Shown piece by piece: positions 4,431 through 9,543 of a DNA stretch of 9,543 nt. Under the pieces are notes generated by a model that was not told where the DNA came from, made no database searches, and saw nothing but the letters and a program-made list of their open reading frames with translations. Each line of letters opens with the position of its first letter. Within the stretch, counting starts at the first letter, position 1. The stretch comes from Gammaproteobacteria bacterium. GTDB lineage: Bacteria > Pseudomonadota > Gammaproteobacteria > UWMA-0217. The translations under genes were made by a program, and so were the position numbers. Location of the stretch: positions 1-9,543 of the forward strand of contig DRPO01000381.1 in assembly GCA_011330835.1 (NCBI GenBank), read 5' to 3'.

Positions 4431-6104
4431 ATGAGCAGTTCCACTCAAATGACCGATCAGACAAACACTGGGAATACATCCAGTCCCTTTAGTCTGGGGC
4501 AACTGGTGGCCAGTGGCGTGATCTACCGTCATGTTACCGCGCTGTTGGCGCTGGCGGGCGTCATCACGCTGGGAATCGGGCTCATCATGTGGGCGTCCCG
4601 GCCGGACTATGTGCCGATCTACAATCGCCTCAGCAGCTCCGACACGCAAAAGATCGCGGAAACGCTGCGCGCCTCCGGCATTCCCTACCAGATAGAGGCT
4701 GGCTCCGGCCTGGTGCTGACGCCGGCGGATCAGCTCGAAGCGGCGCGCAGGAAGCTGGCCGCCGAAGGCTTTACCGCGCGCGATGGCGTGGGTCTGGAGA
4801 TGCTCCAACAGGATCAGGGCCTTGGGACCAGCAATTTCGTCGAGAACGCCCGCTACCATCATGCGCTGGAAACGGAGCTGAGCCGCACCATCAGCGAAAT
4901 GCGCAATATCGATACCGCGCGCATTCACCTGGCGCTGCCCAAGCAATCGGTTTTCATCCGCGATCGCGCCAAGCCGAGCGCGTCGGTCATGGTCAAGTTG
5001 CTGCCTGGCCGTTCCCTGGAAAGCAGTCAGGTCGCCTCGATCGTGCAACTGGTCGCGTCCAGCATTCCCGGCATGGAGTCGTCGCGGGTCACGGTGGTCG
5101 ATCAGTGGGGCAAGCTGCTTTCCAGCGGCGATGGTGAAAATGGCATCGATCTCGCGGCCAAGCAGTTTGAATATACGCGCAAGCTGGAACACACCTACGC
5201 TTCCAAGATCGAGGAATTGCTGGCTCCGATTGTCGGCGTGGGCCGGGTGCGCGCGAAAGTCAGCGCCGAAATGGACTTTTCCTACGAGGAAAAAACCCAG
5301 GAGCAGTACGAGCCGGGCGAGGGCCAGATTCGCAGCGAGGAAACCGAAGAGCAGCGCAGCAGCGGCTCGCTGGCCGCCGTGGGCATTCCGGGCGCGCTGT
5401 CCAACCAGCCGCCGCAAGCCGGGAGCACCGACAAGGACAAGAAAGGCAAGGGCGAGAACAGTGGATCCGAGCCCGTGAACGTGAGCACCCAGGCGGTGCG
5501 CAACTATGAGCTGGACCGCACCATCGTGCATTCCCGCAATCCGGTCGGCAAGCTGCGCCGTATTTCGGTGGCGGTGCTGGTGGACAACAAGACGACCGTC
5601 AACGAGGCGGGCGAGCAGGTCAGCGAGCCATTGAGCGACGAGGAAATCGAGACGCTGACGAAGATCGTCAAGGAGGCGGTCGGCTTCAACGCGCAGCGGG
5701 GCGATTCGGTGTCGGTTTTCAACCAGGGCTTCCAGCCGATGGAAGAAATCGAACCGGTGGCGGGGCCGGCGTTCTACGAGCAGCCCTGGGTCTGGAGCAT
5801 GGCCAAGCAGGTGCTGGTCGGACTGGCGTTGCTTTTTCTGGTGATATTTATCGCTCGCCCGGCGATGCGAAGCCTGAAACCCCAGCCCGCGCCCGAAGCC
5901 GAGGAAGGCGACAACCAGGTTGGCGTCAAGGTCGAGGGGCTGGCGTCCGATCAGGTTCATCTGAGTCAGGGCGCCAAGGGTTCGCCCGCGCTGAGTCCGC
6001 CGCAGGCCTATGGCGATGTGTTGCACCTGGCGCGCGGGCTGGCGGATGAAGATCCCAAGCGCGTCGCGATGGTGATCAAGAACTGGGTGAAGGAAAATGT
6101 CTGA
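4431..6104 (+). CDS. fliF: Flagellar MS-ring protein FliF
   Basis: FliF builds the inner-membrane MS ring on which rod, export gate and rotor assemble. The 557-residue product has the expected topology: a first transmembrane helix at about residues 33-55 (TALLALAGVITLGIGLIMWA), a large periplasmic part with the secretin-like ring-building region (PDYVPIYNRLSSSD onward, with the ARYHHALETELSRTI motif), a hydrophilic Gly/Ser-rich stretch near 335-360, a second transmembrane helix at about 460-480 (VLVGLALLFLVIFIA), and a cytoplasmic C-terminus ending DPKRVAMVIKNWVKENV, the FliG-binding tail. The start is uncertain: ATG 4431 has AAGGGA 13 bases upstream, ATG 4449 is possible, and ATG 4371 lacks a ribosome binding site. 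No promoter was recognised upstream. Confidence 0.95.
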   Translation: MSSSTQMTDQTNTGNTSSPFSLGQLVASGVIYRHVTALLALAGVITLGIGLIMWASRPDYVPIYNRLSSSDTQKIAETLRASGIPYQIEAGSGLVLTPADQLEAARRKLAAEGFTARDGVGLEMLQQDQGLGTSNFVENARYHHALETELSRTISEMRNIDTARIHLALPKQSVFIRDRAKPSASVMVKLLPGRSLESSQVASIVQLVASSIPGMESSRVTVVDQWGKLLSSGDGENGIDLAAKQFEYTRKLEHTYASKIEELLAPIVGVGRVRAKVSAEMDFSYEEKTQEQYEPGEGQIRSEETEEQRSSGSLAAVGIPGALSNQPPQAGSTDKDKKGKGENSGSEPVNVSTQAVRNYELDRTIVHSRNPVGKLRRISVAVLVDNKTTVNEAGEQVSEPLSDEEIETLTKIVKEAVGFNAQRGDSVSVFNQGFQPMEEIEPVAGPAFYEQPWVWSMAKQVLVGLALLFLVIFIARPAMRSLKPQPAPEAEEGDNQVGVKVEGLASDQVHLSQGAKGSPALSPPQAYGDVLHLARGLADEDPKRVAMVIKNWVKENV

Positions 6105-6138
6105 CCGAGTTTCTCCGATTCAAGACAGGAATTGACCC

Positions 6139-7164
6139 GTGCCAACATCCCATCTCCAAAACGGCGATAACGAGCTGGATGGCGCCTCCCGCGCGGCGAT
6201 CCTGCTGATGACGCTGGGCGAGGAAAAGGCCGCCAGGATTATCCGCCTGATGGATCCCGAAGAGGTGCAGTCGGTGGGTCACGCCATGACGTCGCTCAAG
6301 GATATTCCGCAGGAGGCGATCGCCGGCGTGCTCGATGGTTTCGTCAAGCAACTGGGCAACCAGTCCGGATTGTCGCTGGGCAAGGAAGAGTTCCTGCAAA
6401 AGGCGCTGGTCAAGTCGTTGGGCCGTGAAAAGGCCAACAACGTGCTCTCCCAGGTTTTCATGAACAGCGAGGAAACCAAGGGGCTGGAGTCGCTGCGCTG
6501 GATGGATCCGAGAGCGATCTATCACGTGGTTCAGCACGAGCATCCCCAGATTATCGCCATCGTGCTGACGCATTTGCCTCGCGACAAGGCGGGCGCGGTG
6601 CTGGACATGTTGCCGGACGAGATCCAGACCGATGTCATGGTGCGGGTGGCCAATCTCGACACGGTGCATCCCGCGGCCCTCAAAGAGCTGGATCAGATTC
6701 TGCAGCAGCGTTTCGAAAAGGAGCCCGAGGTGGTGGTGTCGAAAATCGGTGGCATCAAGGTCGCGGCGGAAATCCTCAATACGGTTTCCAGCGAGACGGA
6801 AAGCCGGGTGTTCGAGGCGCTGAACGAGTACAACGACGATATGAGCGAGCAGATCCAGGAAAGCATGTTCGTTTTCGAGAATCTGCTGGCGCTGGATGAT
6901 CGCGGCATGCAGTTGCTGCTGCGCGAAGTTCCGCAGGACAAATTGGTCAAGGCGCTCAAGGGCGCCTCGCTGGAGATTCGCGAAAAGGTCTTCAACAACG
7001 TCTCGTCCACGGCGGCCGAACTCATGCGCGACGATCTGGAGGCCATGGGGCCGATCCGCTTGCGCGAAGTGGAAGAGGTCCAGAAGGAAATCATGGCGGT
7101 TGCCCAGCGTCTGGCCGAGGAAGGCCAGATCGCGCTCGGCAACAAGGAAGATGAGTTCGTCTGA
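6139..7164 (+). CDS. fliG: Flagellar rotor switch protein FliG
   Basis: FliG couples the FliF ring to the C-ring and receives torque from the MotA stator. The 341-residue protein has the usual length and three domains: an N-terminal FliF-binding part (RAAILLMTLGEEKAARI at 18-34), a middle domain with the EHPQ motif (134-137) that contacts FliM, and a C-terminal domain with MFVFENL (243-249) and the charged torque helix (K274, R281, R297, D298, D299, R307). These charged positions correspond to those needed for rotation in enteric FliG. The start is GTG at 6139, with AGGA at 6127-6130 eight bases upstream and no better ATG. The gene follows fliF by 34 nt, too little for an independent promoter that I can see. 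Confidence 0.96.
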   Translation: MPTSHLQNGDNELDGASRAAILLMTLGEEKAARIIRLMDPEEVQSVGHAMTSLKDIPQEAIAGVLDGFVKQLGNQSGLSLGKEEFLQKALVKSLGREKANNVLSQVFMNSEETKGLESLRWMDPRAIYHVVQHEHPQIIAIVLTHLPRDKAGAVLDMLPDEIQTDVMVRVANLDTVHPAALKELDQILQQRFEKEPEVVVSKIGGIKVAAEILNTVSSETESRVFEALNEYNDDMSEQIQESMFVFENLLALDDRGMQLLLREVPQDKLVKALKGASLEIREKVFNNVSSTAAELMRDDLEAMGPIRLREVEEVQKEIMAVAQRLAEEGQIALGNKEDEFV

Positions 7165-7165
7165 T

Positions 7166-7837
7166 ATGGATGAGCAAAAACAATCCGGGCAGTCCCGACC
7201 GTGGGTGTTGCCGCCGCTTGGCCAGGTCGATTCACCCTCCGCCGCCGAGTTCGTCCGCTCGACGTTCGAGACCAGCGGGGCCACGGCGGACGCGGCGGCG
7301 TTGCGCGAGGCGGCGCGCCAGGAAGGTTACCGGCAGGGTTACGACGAGGGGATGGCGCGGGCGCTCGCGGAAAGCGAGCAATTGCAGCGGGAGCTGGCCG
7401 ATACGCTGGATTTTTTACGCCAGCCCGCCGCGCGCATCGATGCCCGCGTCGAACACGAACTGGTGGAGCTGGCGCTGGCCGTGGCGAAAGCCATTCTGCG
7501 CCGCGAGGTGTCGGTCGATCCCAACCATTTGATCGGCATGATTCGCGGCGCCATCGAGCAGCTGCCGCCGGGCGAGCGCGATATCCAGATTCACTTGCAC
7601 CCGGAAGCCGCCGGGGTGGTTGAAAAAACACTCAAGCAATACGACCGCGACCGGAGCTGGAAGATCGTTCGCGATCCCGCGCTGGGGCGCGGTGATTGCC
7701 GGATCCACGCCGATCCCTCCTATATCGACGCCAGCCCCGCCGCCCTGGTCGATCAGCTGGCGGTGGAGCTGTTGGGCGGAAACCGCAAGAGCGATCCCGG
7801 GTTGGCGGTCGCCGAAGAGAGCAACGATGCCAACTGA
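7166..7837 (+). CDS. fliH: Flagellar export regulator FliH
   Basis: FliH binds FliI as a dimer, restrains its ATPase activity and docks it at the C-ring and export gate. The 223-residue product has a short N-terminus with a conserved Trp (PWVLPPL at 12-18, the region that contacts FliN and FlhA in other species), a GxxxG repeat run (G54, G58, G62 in RQEGYRQGYDEGMA), a predicted coiled segment, and a C-terminal FliI-binding domain related to the V-type ATPase E subunit (VELALAVAKAILRREV; DPALGRGDCRI). It starts one base after the fliG stop codon. An in-frame ATG at 7151, overlapping fliG, would add five residues (MSSSD) and cannot be excluded. It overlaps fliI by 11 nt, implying translational coupling. 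Confidence 0.93.
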   Translation: MDEQKQSGQSRPWVLPPLGQVDSPSAAEFVRSTFETSGATADAAALREAARQEGYRQGYDEGMARALAESEQLQRELADTLDFLRQPAARIDARVEHELVELALAVAKAILRREVSVDPNHLIGMIRGAIEQLPPGERDIQIHLHPEAAGVVEKTLKQYDRDRSWKIVRDPALGRGDCRIHADPSYIDASPAALVDQLAVELLGGNRKSDPGLAVAEESNDAN

Positions 7838-9164
7838 ACGATGGGCCGAGCATTTGCGCGCGATGCGCGAAAATCTGGTCATCCCCCGGCCTGTGGTGGA
7901 AGGCCGGCTGACGCGCATGGCCGGGCTGACGATCGAGGCGGTCGGCTGTCAGGCGCCGATTGGCTCCCGCTGCGCGATTCATACGCCGGATGGTGAGGAT
8001 ATCGACAGCGAGGTGGTTGGATTCTCACGGGATCGCACCTTTCTCATGCCCACCGGCGATCCGCGCGGTCTGTCGCCGGGCGCCCGGGTCATCCCCACGG
8101 GCCAGTTGCTGGAAGTCCCGGTCGGCCCCGGCTTGCTGGGGCGGGTCATCGACGCCAATGGCGAACCGCTGGATGATCACGGCAAGATGACTTTCACCGA
8201 CAGGCGACCGCTGTCGGCGCGACCGATCAATCCCTTGTCTCGTTGCGCGATCGACCAGCCGCTGGATGTCGGGATTCGCGCCATCAATGCGCTGCTGACC
8301 ATCGGGCGCGGCCAGCGGGTCGGGCTGTTCGCCGGCAGCGGCGTGGGCAAGAGCGTGTTGCTCGGCATGATGACCAAGAACACCCGCGCCGATGTCGTGG
8401 TGGTGGGGCTGATTGGCGAGCGGGGCCGCGAGGTGAACGAATTCGTTCGCGAAACGCTGGGCCCCGAGGGGCTGAAACGCGCCGTGGTGGTGGCGGTGCC
8501 GGCGGACACGCCGCCGCTCAAGCGGCTGCATGGCGCGATGACGGCCACTAGCATCGCCGAATATTTTCGCGACCAGGGCAAGCATGTGTTGTTGCTGGTC
8601 GATTCGCTGACGCGCTACGCCCAGGCGCAGCGCGAAATCGGTCTGGCCGTGGGCGAGCCGCCGACCACCAAGGGCTATCCGCCCTCGGTGTTCGCGCGGT
8701 TGCCCCGACTGGTCGAGCGCGCCGGAAATACGGGGGCCCATTCCGGTTCGATTACCGCCATCTACACCGTGCTGGCGGAAGGCGACGACCAGAACGATCC
8801 GGTGGTGGATTCCGCGCGCGCGGTGCTCGACGGGCATATCGTGCTGTCGCGGCGCATCGCCGAAACCGGCCGCTTCCCGGCCATCGATATCGAGGCGTCC
8901 ATCAGCCGGCTGATGAACAGCATCGTCAGCGACCATCATCGCCAACTGGCCATGCGATTCCGGCATATTCTCAGTCTCTACCATCAGAACGAAGATCTGA
9001 TCAATACCGGCATCTATCATCCCGGCTCCAATCCCGAACTCGATCAGGCCATTGCCCTGTATCCGGCGATGAATGACTTTCTGCGCCAGCGCCAGGGTGA
9101 ATCCGTCGCCTGGGAACAAAGCCTGCAACAACTCGAAACGCTGCTGACGAGCGCGGGGGGTTGA
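7827..9164 (+). CDS. fliI: Flagellum-specific export ATPase FliI
   Basis: FliI is the hexameric ATPase at the cytoplasmic face of the flagellar type III export gate, related to the F1 beta subunit. The 445-residue protein carries Walker A AGSGVGKS (169-176), the catalytic-glutamate segment IGERGREVNEF (196-206), Walker B LLLVDSLTR (255-263) followed by YAQAQREIGLAVGEPP, and the type III ATPase signature KGYPPSVFARLPRLVERAG (282-300). Length is normal. The ATG at 7827 lies inside the end of fliH, with GAAGAG just upstream. The frame is open further upstream to 7620, but that part only shadows fliH. No critical residue is missing. Confidence 0.97.
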   Translation: MPTERWAEHLRAMRENLVIPRPVVEGRLTRMAGLTIEAVGCQAPIGSRCAIHTPDGEDIDSEVVGFSRDRTFLMPTGDPRGLSPGARVIPTGQLLEVPVGPGLLGRVIDANGEPLDDHGKMTFTDRRPLSARPINPLSRCAIDQPLDVGIRAINALLTIGRGQRVGLFAGSGVGKSVLLGMMTKNTRADVVVVGLIGERGREVNEFVRETLGPEGLKRAVVVAVPADTPPLKRLHGAMTATSIAEYFRDQGKHVLLLVDSLTRYAQAQREIGLAVGEPPTTKGYPPSVFARLPRLVERAGNTGAHSGSITAIYTVLAEGDDQNDPVVDSARAVLDGHIVLSRRIAETGRFPAIDIEASISRLMNSIVSDHHRQLAMRFRHILSLYHQNEDLINTGIYHPGSNPELDQAIALYPAMNDFLRQRQGESVAWEQSLQQLETLLTSAGG

Positions 9165-9166
9165 TT

Positions 9167-9543
9167 ATGCGCAGCCGCGAAAGCCTTGAAAAACTGGCGC
9201 ATCTCTCCCGTTACCAGGAGCAGCTCAAGTCCACCGAACTGTCCGCGCGGCTGGCCGAGCAGCGCCAGGCCGAGGAGCGCCTGCGGCAGTTGCGGGGGTA
9301 TCTGGCGGACTATCAACGCCGCGACGTTCCGCGCTCGGTCGCCGACCTGCGCAACCACCGCCAGTTCATGCTCAATCTCAGCATCGCCATCGCCACCCAG
9401 GAAAGGATTTGCCAGGACATCGAGATCCGGCTCAAGCCGGTTTACAGATCCTGGATGACCGCCAGAAAACGCAGCGAGGCCGTGGAGGAGTCCGTGGAAG
9501 ACGTCCGCCGGCAGGAAGCGGAGAACGAGGAGAAAGCCCGGCA
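9167..9543 (+). CDS. fliJ: Flagellar export chaperone FliJ (3' end beyond window)
   Basis: FliJ is the small coiled-coil stalk protein in the centre of the FliI hexamer, resembling the F1 gamma subunit. 125 codons are visible, of about 147 typical for the family. The product is almost entirely helical and charged: RSRESLEKLAHLSRYQEQ at the N-terminus, a LAEQRQAEERLRQLRGYLADY segment, then a second long helix with RSWMTARKRSEAVEESVEDV. Similarity is mainly to the pattern, as FliJ diverges quickly, but the position directly after fliI (two bases after its stop) makes the call firm. A G-rich stretch (9155-9160) before the ATG serves as ribosome binding site. The reading frame is open to the end of the window. 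Confidence 0.88.
   Translation, partial: MRSRESLEKLAHLSRYQEQLKSTELSARLAEQRQAEERLRQLRGYLADYQRRDVPRSVADLRNHRQFMLNLSIAIATQERICQDIEIRLKPVYRSWMTARKRSEAVEESVEDVRRQEAENEEKAR

Overview
The window is the proximal half of a flagellar assembly locus from a GC-rich gammaproteobacterium. The order fleQ, fleR, fliE, fliF, fliG, fliH, fliI, fliJ, all on the + strand, is the arrangement known from Pseudomonas (fleQ-fleS-fleR-fliEFGHIJ). Both regulators resemble the Pseudomonas proteins along their full length. The genus cannot be named from this sequence.

Layout. Positions 1-145 are the right-hand part of a palindromic mobile repeat (copy A). It runs into a PIN-domain (VapC-like) toxin reading frame whose N-terminus it has replaced (104-514). 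A decayed, inverted half-copy of the same repeat (copy C) follows at about 541-603. Non-coding DNA with two perfect dyads leads to fleQ (893-2290), the sigma-54 activator at the top of the cascade. A short gap carries a near-consensus sigma-54 promoter (2346-2361) with a 12-bp palindrome against its -24 box, then fleR (2395-3729). A complete 165-bp copy of the repeat (copy B, 3734-3898) fills the fleR-fliE gap. After fliE (3915-4238) come a strong hairpin and a pair of inverted REP-like sequences. Then fliF (4431-6104), fliG (6139-7164), fliH (7166-7837), fliI (7827-9164) and the start of fliJ (9167 to the window end) follow, with gaps of 34 nt or less or overlaps.

How the genes work together. 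FleQ with sigma-54 would switch on fleR through the promoter at 2346-2361. FliE, FliF and FliG form the rod-MS-ring-rotor core of the basal body. FliH, FliI and FliJ form the export ATPase complex that feeds substrates into the flagellar type III secretion gate.

The most interesting signal is the rewired regulation. The histidine kinase gene fleS, expected between fleQ and fleR, is absent. The receiver domain of FleR has lost its acidic pair, has Glu where the phosphoacceptor Asp should be, and has Ala at the conserved Thr/Ser. FleQ in turn lacks three of the five c-di-GMP-contact residues known from the Pseudomonas protein. Together these suggest a flagellar cascade that no longer uses the FleS-FleR phosphorelay and may respond weakly or not at all to c-di-GMP. 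The second theme is the set of hairpin-forming repeats inserted into the operon's intergenic gaps and into the toxin gene.
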